NCBI RefSeq assembly: GCF_000372725.1
Contig: NW_005199836.1
Coordinates: 73,021-121,351, forward strand
DNA length: 48,331 nt
DNA from: Emiliania huxleyi CCMP1516
Taxonomy: Eukaryota; Haptophyta; Isochrysidales; Noelaerhabdaceae
Direction of reading: 5' to 3'
In this document: in pieces, positions 30,703-40,332 of the stretch
How positions within the stretch are numbered: the stretch's first letter is position 1
Layout of the letters: each line of letters begins with the position of its first letter
The notes under the pieces: model-generated
Databases searched by the model: none
The model's input: only the letters and a program-made list of their open reading frames with translations
What the model was told of the DNA's origin: nothing
Position numbers and translations under genes: made by a program

Positions 30703-32929
30703 ATGATGCAGCCGGGCTTCGCGCGCGGCTGCGCCTCTGGCGCCGGGCTCGCCACGGCCTGCGCGCTCGTCCTGGCCTTCCTCGCGTGGCGACAGCTGCC
30801 CGCCCAGCCCGGCCAAACCGGCGGCTCGTGGGGCTCGAATGGCATCAGCGAATCGTCGTCGGGTGCACTCTTCCGCGCCGTAAAGGTGCGTTCGTACCAG
30901 GGTCCGCGGCGCTTCGCGGACTGGCGGCCGAGGCCGGATGCCAAGAAGGGAGCGCCGTCAAAGGAGTGCAGGCAGTGGGCGGTGGTCACCTCGATCTTCC
31001 CGCCGACACAGACGGTGCGGCAGCTCGCCGCTCTACCATCGTGGTGCGTGGTCGTGGCGGGCGACAAGAAGGGCCCCGTCGAGTACAACCTCTCTGGCGT
31101 CCTCTACCTGACGCCAGCCATGCAGGCAGCTTGGACCTCCTCCCTGCGGCTTGGATCTCCTCCCTGCGGCGCTGGCCTCGCTTCGCGCCCCCCGCTCCAC
31201 GGCTCGCCCCGCGCACCGCTGCCCAGCCCGCCTTCTCTCGGCTTGGCAGGAGGCGCTCCCCTTCGAGTCCAAGGCGGAGCTGCGCTGGAACCACTTTGGC
31301 CGCAAGAACCTCGGCTTCCTCTATGCGATCCAGCACGGCGCCCGCTGGGTGTACGACACCGACGACGACAACGAGCTCCTCTTCCCGGGCCCGCGCGCGA
31401 TCCCGATCCCGCCGCCCGACGCGCTCGCCGACGAGGTGTACACGTCCGCGCGCCTCTACAACCTCTACCACCACCTCGCCGTCCTCCCGGGCAAGGCGCG
31501 CAGCCCACCACACACCGCCACGCCCACACACCGCCACGCCACCACACACCGCCACGCCCACACGCCACCACACACCGCGCTCCACCATCACACCGCACGC
31601 CACCATCGCACCACCGCTGCACCCAGCCGCCTGCACCCCGGATCCCCGCCGCCCCCCCCCCCGAGCCCGGCGCGCCTCTAACGCCCGAGATTACCCGAGA
31701 TTACCCGAGATTACCCGAGCCCGGCGCGCCTCTAACGCCCGGCCCTCGAGCCCGGCCCACCCGCGTCGCAGGCGCACCTCCCCTGGCGCACCTGGCCGCG
31801 CGGCTTCCCGCTCGAGTCCATCAAGGACAACGCAACCACGTCCGCCGCCTTCCGCCGGCGCGCCCGGCCCTCGCGCCACATCCAAACCCTGGCCCTGACT
31901 CTTACCCTGCCCTGGCCAGAACACCCTAGGCGCGCCTGGCCCTCGCGCCGCATCGGCGTCTTCCAGTCCCTCGCGAACCACGACCCCGACGTGGACGGCA
32001 TCTACCGGCTCACCCAGGACCTGCCCCTCTCCTTCAAGCCCTCCCTCGCCGGCACCGGAACCTCGTCCGCAGCGCTCGCAGGCCGGCCCCTCCCCTCTCC
32101 GTGGAGGCCCGGCGAGGCGGCGCCCGAGGCGGCGCGGCCTCCGCGCACCGGCCCCGCGCCGAGCCGGCAAGGCTCTGGCCGCTCGCTGGCCGAGCAGGGC
32201 GGGGGCGGCGGGCAGGGCGCGGTGGCGGCGGCCAGCAGGGGCGGTCGGCGGCTGAGCGGCGCGGAGGGGCGCGCCGCGCCGCCTCCGCTCCACAGTGCCG
32301 CCGCCGCCGCTGGCGGCGGCGGCGGCGGCGCGGCGCATGCGGCGAGGCCATCTGCAGCGCGGGCGGGCGGCGGCGCCTCCTCGCGCGCTATCACTCTGCG
32401 CGAGGGCAGCATGATGCCGTACAACGCCCAGGCGACGCTGCACGCGCAGCGCGCCCTCTGGTCGCTGCTGCTCCCGTGCTCCGTGCACGGGCGGGTGACC
32501 GACATCTGGCGCGCCTACTTCGCGCAGCGGCTGCTCTGGGACGTCGGGCTGCGGCTCGCCTTCTCGCCGCCGTGGGTGGTCCAGTTCCGCAACGCGCACA
32601 ACTACCTCGCCGACTTCAACTCGGAGGTGCCTCTCTACCAGCAGGCGGGCGCGCTGGTCGGGGCGCTGCTCCGCTGGCAGCCGGCGGCGAGGACGCTGCC
32701 CGGCCGCTTCGAGGAGCTCTACGTCCACATGTACGAGCTCGGCATCGTCGGCCTCTCCGACGTGCGGCTGGCCCAGGCTTGGCTCGCCGACCTCGACCGC
32801 ATCGGCTACCCCTTCCCGCCGATCCTCGACCGGCCTCCGCGGGCGGTCAAGCCGGCGAGGAGCGGCGGGGTGCGAGAGAGGCATGGAGAGAGGAGGGCCG
32901 CGACGAGTGGCGCCGGCCAGGCTACGTAG
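30703..32929 (+). CDS. STELLO/DUF288-family glycosyltransferase-like protein
   Basis: Exons 30703-31125, 31250-31495, 31772-31857 and 31930-32929 keep phase and give about 584 residues. An N-terminal signal anchor (ATACALVLAFLAWRQLP) precedes the DUF288 start (WAVVTSIFPPTQTVRQLAAL, VVVAGDKKGP). Exon 2 holds the metal/nucleotide-binding DxD block (WVYDTDDDNELL). Exon 4 has SLANHDPDVDGIYRLTQDLP, the diagnostic PYNAQATLH and VHGRVTDIWRAYFAQRLLW. Plant STELLO proteins are Golgi membrane proteins that organise cellulose synthase assembly; other members are uncharacterised. All three introns start with GC. Residues after LSFK include a long Gly/Ala/Arg insertion that could hide a further in-frame intron. 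The last intron (72 bases) begins with a copy of the next exon start. Confidence 0.88.
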
Positions 32930-33153
32930 AGACTAGAGTCCAAAACGTGAGGAGCCGCCGAGGTCCTGAGCGCTGAGGAGGGCGCAGAGAGGAGTTTTTG
33001 TCCGGCGCGTGGTCTCTCTCATAAATGATTCTAGGGGACTCTTCTCTTCAGTCCACGACGAGCCTCTCTCGGACTCGGTCGCCTCGACCGTGTTCACACG
33101 CACATCATGCGCTTGGTGGGCCGCGGCGGCCGGGGCGGCGCAGCCGCAGGAGG

Positions 33154-34347
33154 TTACCTCGTGCCCCGCAAGGTGAGATCATACGTCCGTCGCTTCCGAG
33201 GGTCCGAGAGCACCGCGTGCGCCTCCTGGAGTCGCTTGAACGACTCCTCTGCCAGCGCCTCGCCATTCTTGTCGGGGTGGAGCTTACGTGCTAGCTTTCG
33301 GAACGCCTTTCGGACCTCCTCCTCGCTCGCCGTGCGCGGCAGCGAGAGCACCGTGTAGTGTGTCTCCGCGCGCAGCACTGCTCTCATCAGCTGAGCCAGC
33401 TGCGTGTCCTCTGGCGTCTGCTGCGGCGCCGCGGGCTCGCGCCCATCGCCCGCCCCGCTGCGGCGCGTCTCTCCCCACACCGCCCGCGGTGCTGCCGCCG
33501 CCTGCGCCGCCAGCCAGAGCAGCCCGGCCGTGAGCATGGCCCACAGATGGGCGAGGGCGGCGGCAAAGGCGGCAAAGGCGGCGACGAGCGCGGTGGACAC
33601 GGCGTTACCCTCCACCCAGGCTGCCGAAGCACGCCCACCCGCCGCCTCCGTGTCTTTTGGGCGTGCCGCGTCCGCCCCAGGCCCCGCCGCCGCCCCTGCC
33701 GCCGCCCTCGCCGCCGCCCCTGCCGACCTGGGCCTGACAACCTCCACCTCGGCCTCGGCCTCCGCGGCGAGGCGCGCGGCTGCGAGCGCGGCGGCGTAGG
33801 TGGCGTTCCCGGGCTGCAGGGCCACAGCGCGGCTCAGCATCCGCACCCTCTCGCTGCTGATGCTCGTGCTCCGCATTGCTCGAACGTACCAGCTTGCCGC
33901 CGCCTCTGCGTTGGCAGCCCCGCGCGCCTGCTCGCGCGCCTCCTCGAGCGCGGCGCGAGCGGACCGCTCCAGCTTCGCCGCCGCCTCGGCGCGCGCGTGC
34001 GAGGTGCGCGAGTCCGAGCGGCGGGCGGCGGCCGCGGCAGCCTCCAGCACCGCCCTCGCTCGCTCGACCTTTCGCCGCCTCTCATCGTTGTCGGAGGCGT
34101 CGCGCTCGCGTCGGCGAGGAAGGAGCCGCTGCCGGAAGCCACTGAGGTAGGAGCGGCTCTTGGAGGCTCGTGGTCCGCGCGGAGACTTTGTCAGGCCGGC
34201 CTCGTCCATTCGCTTGAGCGCGTCGGCGTACAGCGCGGTGGACGGGCTGAGTCGCCTGGCCCGCCTGAGGTGAGAGATGGACGCGGACAGGTCCTCCTCC
34301 TCTAGGGAGCGCAGGGCGCGCTCGAAGGCCACCGAGGCCTCCGTCAT
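33154..34347 (-). CDS. DnaJ/Hsp40 protein with TPR-like N-terminus and membrane segment
   Basis: Intronless, 397 residues from ATG 34347. The N-terminal part (AFERALRSLEEEDLSASISH) and the segment around residues 150-180 look like tetratricopeptide helices, separated by an Arg-rich linker and a long Ala/Glu coiled region. A hydrophobic stretch (ALVAAFAAFAAALAHLWAML) probably spans the membrane. The J domain is C-terminal (about residues 325-390): YTVLSLPRTASEEEVRKAF, then the invariant HPD in KLHPDKNGEALAEE, and AHAVLSDPRKRRTYD. It should stimulate Hsp70 ATPase, probably at the ER by analogy with DNAJB12/B14, although here the J domain follows the membrane segment. Confidence 0.85.
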   Translation of the reverse strand: MTEASVAFERALRSLEEEDLSASISHLRRARRLSPSTALYADALKRMDEAGLTKSPRGPRASKSRSYLSGFRQRLLPRRRERDASDNDERRRKVERARAVLEAAAAAARRSDSRTSHARAEAAAKLERSARAALEEAREQARGAANAEAAASWYVRAMRSTSISSERVRMLSRAVALQPGNATYAAALAAARLAAEAEAEVEVVRPRSAGAAARAAAGAAAGPGADAARPKDTEAAGGRASAAWVEGNAVSTALVAAFAAFAAALAHLWAMLTAGLLWLAAQAAAAPRAVWGETRRSGAGDGREPAAPQQTPEDTQLAQLMRAVLRAETHYTVLSLPRTASEEEVRKAFRKLARKLHPDKNGEALAEESFKRLQEAHAVLSDPRKRRTYDLTLRGTR

Positions 34348-35437
34348 GTACCGACTCGCTGTCCGACAAGGATGGGCTGACGCCTTTGGCCGAAAAAAGA
34401 ATAACCCCACGCCGATCATCCGGCCCGCTGGGTGCGCTTCTTAGCTCCCTGGCCCTGGATGTGAGGTTGATAACTGCACTCCAAGTGCTCCAAGTGCTCA
34501 GCGGAGCTGGGAATAGGACCGCCGCAAGCGGCGTGGCGTGGAGCGGTTGCGCATCCCTCCGGGGGCCCCTCTGCGCCGGGGAGGCGTTGTTGGAGGCTAG
34601 GACGCAAGCGTCCGTCGCCCTTTTCAAACTCGGGGCCCACTCCGCTACGCTCCGACCCGAATTTGGAGGGCCTAAAAGTTTAAGGTGTTGCTGCGCAAAA
34701 GGGGTCGGACACAGGGCGCAGCTCATGCTAAGAGCCAGAAGGGGAGCTAGAGAGAACGACTACCCTGTCCCGTTTATTGCGTATACACCAACACCCCACA
34801 AAAGCTCACAAACAAAACTCTCTCTCTCAAAAGCTCTCTCTCTCCTGTCCTCAGACACTCCGGGGGTCCACAACTACCGTGTCCCTCGACTAGCTGCCAC
34901 GTTGCCGACCGAGAGCGGATCTCCTCCTGCTCCGCAAGGAGGGTGGCCAAGGCCAAAGTCTTGCCGGAGCCGGCGGGCGTGTTGACGACTTGGAGAAAAG
35001 GTCGATCTTAGAATCGCTCCCCGACACAAACACTGGACCGACGGGGGAAAAGAAAAGCCGCGGCGGACCAGAGGAAACCCAAAGCGCAGGACTAACCCTT
35101 GGACACCCGTGTTTACCCCCCAAGGCTTGCGGGGCCAAGGGTCAGGGCTCTCCAGCCCGCAGAGCCCGATCACATGCCGATCATCCGGCCCGCTGTGGGT
35201 GCGCTTCTATAGCTCCCCGGCCCTGGATGTGAGTTGCCGACTGCACTCCACGTGCTCCAAGTGCCCTGTGTGGTGCGGCGTGTGCCGTCCAAATCGCTAA
35301 AAATCTCTCTCCCTCCCCATGCTTTTATGGGTGGTTCCTCTCGAGCCGGGCTACTGTGTCGGAGATGTGCGCCTGATTCTCATTCCTTGCTCTCTGGAGC
35401 ATCGCTGAGTACGTGGCGTACAGGAAGGGCGGAATCT
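34348..35437. other. Intergenic region with two R1 repeat fragments
   Basis: R1 fragments at 34409-34499 and 35080-35263. Between them is a CT-rich microsatellite (about 34815-34855). No gene recognised. Confidence 0.6.
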
Positions 35438-35788
35438 TCATTCCAAGGTGGCGGAGAGGTAGAGAGTGTTGTTGATCAGGGCTTTTTGTTGATGGCGGAT
35501 GCGGCCGGCGTCTCCTTCTTCTTCTTCGCGGGTTTCCTCGCTTTTCGCTGTGAAAGTTGCTCTGCTGGCTTTTGAGTTGGCTTCGTTGGCGCCGGCAAAG
35601 GCGGCTTCGGAGCTGGCTTTGGTGGCGCCGCCGACTGATTTGCCTTCGGCCCAGCCTTTCTCGACGACGCGGCATCTCACCAGCTCCGCGCGAGAAAAGG
35701 CGCGAAAGACGCCGAACTCCAGGGGCTTGGATGCGAAGTTGGGTCGCACCAGACGCAGCAGCTTCGGTATGAAGTGAGGGGGGGGCAT
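35438..35788 (-). CDS. Small hypothetical protein
   Basis: 116-residue frame with an ATG start. The N-terminal half (IPKLLRLVRPNFASKPLEFG, AELVRCRVVEKGW) looks protein-like. The second half is Ala/Lys/Glu-rich and could form a helix. Codon use is moderate. No family recognised; other frames across it are also open, so it is uncertain. Confidence 0.35.
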   Translation of the reverse strand: MPPPHFIPKLLRLVRPNFASKPLEFGVFRAFSRAELVRCRVVEKGWAEGKSVGGATKASSEAAFAGANEANSKASRATFTAKSEETREEEEGDAGRIRHQQKALINNTLYLSATLE

Positions 35789-36086
35789 CTAGGAGGCAAA
35801 GGTTTGCTGGGTTTGGCTGGGTTTCGTGCACTCCTTAAGCTGCCCCACCGCCCCAACTGAGCGTCAACAAAACAGCCTCCGCAGCCCTGCCGGTTGAACG
35901 GTCTGCGATCGACGCGATCTCATGCGCCGAAGTCGGTGGGAAGATGATGATGAGTGGCCGTGGACTTTGTCCTGGACCGCATCGCCGAGTGTGCGTCGCG
36001 CCCGAGGAGGGCAACGCTCGCAGCGTCAGCGAGTCAGGCTCGAGCATATTCAGGATTTTTGCGGCGGCCGGCGGAGGTTAGTTGTT

Positions 36087-37419
36087 AAATAAATAAATAA
36101 AAACGGCCACCTCTCTACTGTGAGATGGGTAAAAAGGAACAGGCCCCCGCCCTTGCGATCTTTGTGCAGGGTTCTTTGTGGGTGTGGTCGGCGACTAGCC
36201 GGGGTCGTCCTCCCGATGGGGGACTAGCACTAGCCGTCTTCCACATGGTCCCTCGGGTCCCTGCTGCTCCTAATCTCTTCGTACATCCTCCTGCTGATCT
36301 CCGCAAAGTCCTGCTCCCTCCCTCGTCTCACCCTGCGCGTCTGCTCCGCCTCACCGTCTTCTGCCCTGCGTCGTCTGGCGACGGGTCCTCCATAGTCGGT
36401 CGAAGTCGCCGCCCTCCTCGTGCCTCTTCCCAACGTTCCCTCGGCGTCCGATGCCGTCTGCTCCGGCTCCCCAGTCCCCGGGTCTGCCCTGCTCTCGTCT
36501 GCGCTAGTTTCTGCTTCGTCCTCACCGGCGTCTCTCCTCTTCCCTCTCCCCTTCTTGTATGCTTTGCACATCGCGTCGATTCCTGTTCGCGTGAGCACCA
36601 GCCTGAAGCCCGCCCAGCATCTGAACCGCTCCCTAAGTCGAAGGAGCATCATCAGTCTCACCCACTTCGCTCTCTGCCCACCGTCTCCGCTCCCTCCCGC
36701 TTGAGCCGCCGTCGCGGCCCTCGTTCGTCCCACTGGCTGTTGGCCTGTTCCCACGTTACCTCCATTATCCCTCCTCCTCCGCGACTCCCTCAAGGCTGGC
36801 CGGGCCTCCTTCCACCCAGCGAAGAGCTTCCTCAGCCACTCGATGTGTTCCTCTCTCTTCATTATGCGCGCCGTAGCCTCATCATTGAGCTGGATCCACC
36901 TCTGCACCGCTCCCGTCGCCGCCTCGGCCACGACTTGCAAGTTCCTCGTGACCCCGGCGCCAAGGTCCCTCCGACTCTTCTCCGGGAGATCATCTACCAG
37001 CGCCGGCAACACCCCCCCGACGGCTGGGGCTAGTGCATCGTACCCGTCCTCATCCAGCACCCTATAGCGTGAGCCCTTCAGCGCAGCGACATGCGCTATT
37101 CTCAGCGTCTTCAGCGTATCCTTGGAGTCGGGTGCCGCCTGCGCTACTTTGCTGATCGCCGTCCCCGTCTGCGCTCGCGCTACTCTGAGGAACCATCTGG
37201 CCTGCTCCCTATTCCCCGGGCAGGCGCCGCTAAGCAAGTGCGCCATTGTCGCTCTAGGCGGGTTCTCATCTTCCTCGGTCCATTGCTGCGCGGCTTTCCG
37301 CACGATCGGGCACAGCGGGTCCCGCTTTAGTGCCGCCCTCCTCGCCGCGTCCCTCGCGGCCTTACATACGAGGCAGCCCCTGAGTTCGCTCCTCGTGGCG
37401 GCGCCCGGGGTCTCTCTCC
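36087..37419 (-). mobile_element. 5'-truncated non-LTR retrotransposon (LINE)
   Basis: The minus-strand frame from about 37419 to the stop at 36230 encodes the C-terminal region of a LINE ORF2. A Cys/His knuckle (CLVC, then MAHLLSGACPGN) is followed by a long basic tail. Reverse transcriptase is missing, as expected for 5' truncation. The 3' end carries a (TATT)n tail (36088-36102 on the plus strand as AAATAAATAAATAAA). The element is bracketed by a 15-bp direct repeat, CGGAGGTTAGTTGTT, at 36072-36086 and 37420-37434, a textbook target-site duplication. Confidence 0.85.
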
Positions 37420-37492
37420 CGGAGGTTAGTTGTTTATGTTTTTGGTCCCGACGATTTTATATTTGTTTTGCGACCCCTCCCCCGACCCCTAG

Positions 37493-37834
37493 CGCGTGCG
37501 ACCCGCGCCTCGCGAGCGTCCAGGTGTCGCTCGTCGACACGGCCGCCGACCAGGGCGCGCTCGAGGTTGCGCCGGGCACGCAGCGGGGCGGCGCGCCGGC
37601 GGGCGAGGGCGAGGGGACGGTCGTCGCGGTGCCGGCCGGAACTGTGCTTTTCTACGCGCCGTCGGCCTCGCACCGCGGGCGCGGTGGAACCGGCTGGGGC
37701 GCGACCGGCTCTTCCTCGGGCTGACCCTGCTCGGCGAGGGTGGCGTGGTGCCGCCCGGCATCCCGTACGCGCTCCAGCCGCACGACCTCGGCCGGTGGTG
37801 CTTGAGAGGGGGCGGCGACGAGGCGGCCGCGTAG
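37493..37834 (+). pseudogene. PhyH-like 2-oxoglutarate dioxygenase fragment, frameshifted
   Basis: After an acceptor CCCCTAG at 37492 the frame reads VQVSLVDTAADQGALEVAPG, then VVAVPAGTVLFYAPSASHRG, matching the C-terminal half of phytanoyl-CoA dioxygenase-like enzymes (GALEVAPGTQR block, distal HRG). Near 37685-37690 the coding frame shifts by one base. It continues as NRLGRDRLFLGLTLLGEGG and ends LQPHDLGRWCLRGGGDEAAA at 37834. Upstream exons with the HxD iron ligands are not found; the LINE sits immediately upstream. The shift could be a sequencing error, but together with the missing 5' part it suggests a pseudogene. Confidence 0.65.
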
Positions 37835-38133
37835 AGTTGGTCAGACTCAGAGGACAGAGCGTAGGTGGAGACGTTTACCTTTCCTTACCTTACCTTAGAT
37901 GGACCGCCAGATTAGGCCTCGCGGCCGCGTCTCCCGCGCGCAAAGAGCAAGTTTTCGCAGTGGCCTAGAGCGTGTAGATGCGTTGTGTGAGAGACGAGTC
38001 AGTGCGCCAACCCGCAAGAGCCTACGGCCTCGTCGGCGGCGAAAGTAGCCAGAGCCACGTACTAGTGGCAGCAAGCCTGTAGGGGCGGGCCGGTCACTGT
38101 CAACTCGGCGAGCCGCAAGCATTCACCTTCTTC

Positions 38134-39933
38134 TCACAATCTCTTGGGCACCCGGCAATGCCCCAAGCGGAGGCTGCATCTCGCATCTCGGCGGAATCTC
38201 ACCCATCTGCTCGCCGCCCGAGCACCAATCGGCGGAGGCATCGTACAGCTGGTGGCCTGTTCACGCGTCGTCTTCTGTGAAGAGGCGCATTCGACGAGGG
38301 CGGAGGAGCCACACAGCCGGCAGCGACCGGAGCGGCGTAGCAGTGCAAGCAAGCGGCCGTACCCCAGGAACGTCGCATTGTCTGGCGCCCACTTGAGAGA
38401 GAGGTGGACCTACGTGCTGAATACGCCGACATGAGGGCGGGAAGACGGTATTGTGCAGCGTATTCAGAGCACCGCGTGAACACAATGAATAGGAATACAG
38501 TGAATGCAGCGGAATACGGGTGAATACAGCGGGATACGTGTCCTCTCGGGCGCTGGTTGGGATACAAGAGTACGTATTCCGCTTCTAGGGAGGTGGACCT
38601 CGAGGGCGAACTGGTCGACGGTGGCGAAGAAGAGCGGGTTGTGGGCCACCGTGTCGGCGTACAGCGAGTACTCGCAGCCCTCGCAATCCATCTTGAGCAC
38701 TGCCTATTCACAGCTAGAGGTGTGAAGAGACGCTGTTCACAGCCTCCTCGCAGTCCATCTTGAGCACTGCCAGTGGCGCCGCCGGCGCATCGACGCCGCC
38801 GCCGCGGCCTCCTCCCGTCACCCTCCTCCCGACAGCCTCCGTCGGCCCGACCGCTCTGCGGAGCTCAGCGCTGCCAGGCGGGCGCAAGCGGTGGGATGGG
38901 CGATCGCCTAAAAGACATGTCTCGGACATGACCTGGACGTGTCCTGGACATGCCTCGCGGTGGGACGGGCGATCGCCCCCGCGTATCAACACCTCGAGAT
39001 TGCGGGAGAAGACCGCCTCGTCCGCGAACCTACGGGAGGGGGCTGTGAGGCTCTGGGACGCTTTCGAGAGGGCTCCGAGACGGCCAACGAAGCAAGGGAC
39101 ATGTTGTCGGTGAGTCTCTCGCAGCCGCTAGCCTCTCTCGGCTAGACCTCCTGGCTAGATGTCGTCTATATCTCGGCAAGATCACAGATCGCGACCAGAT
39201 TGCAGCCCGATCACAGATCGCGGACATATTGCAGCCAGATCGCGGCTAGATCGCGGCTGGTGCAGATCTCTGCCAGCTCTCTAAGCTCGGCGAACCTCTC
39301 AGCGGTCGCGAGCCGAGTCAGGAAGGACGGACCAACAGTCCGCCAGCCCGCACCAATCCGCGGCTCCGGCAGCAGTGCAGCGAGGCTGCAGTTCGGCCGC
39401 ATGCGAGGCGAGGCGCCCGGCCCGCACATCAGGCGAGGCGTGCTCGCCGGCGCCGCCCAGGGCTTGAAGAAGACGTTCGGGCCGAGGCGCGGCGGGTGGC
39501 GCACCGTTGGATCGCACGCCACCACGCGGCATCCCGTCCGGTTGGCGAGCTCGAGCTCGAACCAGTAGTTACGCTCCACCCCGTAGCTCACAACTGTGCA
39601 CGCGCCGGCCTCGTACTCTGCATGGCAGAGCACGTGGACGCCGTATGTGCTCCCGCCGTGCCCACGGCCAACCCTCATCCGCTCGCACGACGGCAAACCA
39701 GCCTGCTTCCGGCGCAGCCGCAGGTCGATGGCCTCGCCGGTGGCGATTAGCGCTTCGAGTGCTTCCGAGTCGGTGACTGGCGCGTACGATGCCATGTACA
39801 TGCGGCCTCGACGGAGCTTGCCAGGACACTCACAGGACACACAGAGGCGTTGCAGGCGAACACCGCCCCGCACCCCGCGCCCACGCCCACCGCCCAGATA
39901 AGAGGGTACCACTCTCTGACCTGTTCCGACCAT
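38134..39933 (-). CDS. FkbM/METTL24-like SAM methyltransferase
   Basis: Several exons. The upstream block within 39933-39211 encodes MYMASYAPVTDSEALEALI and a SAM-fold start, CTVVSYGVERNYWFELELAN then GCRVVACDPTVRHPP (the acidic end of strand 2). Middle exons are uncertain; one ends at 38771 with VDAPAAPL. The next, 38703-38599, is the diagnostic FkbM strand (AVLKMDCEGCEYSLY, FALE) with the metal/SAM-pocket acidic residues. The exon starting at 38409 gives VHLSLKWAPDNATFLGYGRL, LALLRRSG and LVECASSQ, possibly to the stop at 38134. Introns 38704-38770 (GC-AG) and 38410-38598 (GT-AG) each begin with a copy of the following exon start. METTL24-like proteins are poorly characterised; FkbM enzymes O-methylate small molecules or glycans. 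The 5' end is not defined. Confidence 0.72.
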
Positions 39934-40030
39934 GATCCGACTGTGATCAGACCATACGTGAGTGCCGTCCTGTTCAGACCGTCATCACTTTGATCATGGT
40001 CGGATCATGGTCCGATCACGGTCGGAACAG
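39904..40030. mobile_element. Second palindromic element, related to 12434-12562
   Basis: Begins GGGTACCACTCTCTGACCTG and TTCCGACCATGATCCGAC and ends with the inverted form (GTCCGATCACGGTCGGAACAG). It is mostly hairpin-forming and adjoins the 5' side of the METTL24-like gene. Confidence 0.65.
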
Positions 40031-40332
40031 ATGGCGTTGAAGATGAGCGCGCGCGTCACAGCGCAGGCCAGGTCTACACTGGCCGCGGCACCAGCTCCCG
40101 CGGTCTGCACGCTAGGAGTGGTCCGCCCTCGCAATGAATGCGGAATACTATTACGAAAAGTACAACTAGTGCGACACACTAGTCAGTCTCGTAATCGCGC
40201 CAAGAGCGCGGATACACACACAAACAACAGGCGCGGCTATGAATAGCTGCGCATATACAGATAACGACTGTTCACAGTTGGGAGAGAGAGAGTCGTCTCT
40301 AACGCTCCCCCCTAGTTGCATCGGCAACTATC

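Noticed and set aside
35325..35831. 168-residue minus-strand frame overlapping the small hypothetical gene
   Set aside because: Its composition is Arg-rich and irregular; the alternative 116-residue frame is more protein-like, and even that is weak.
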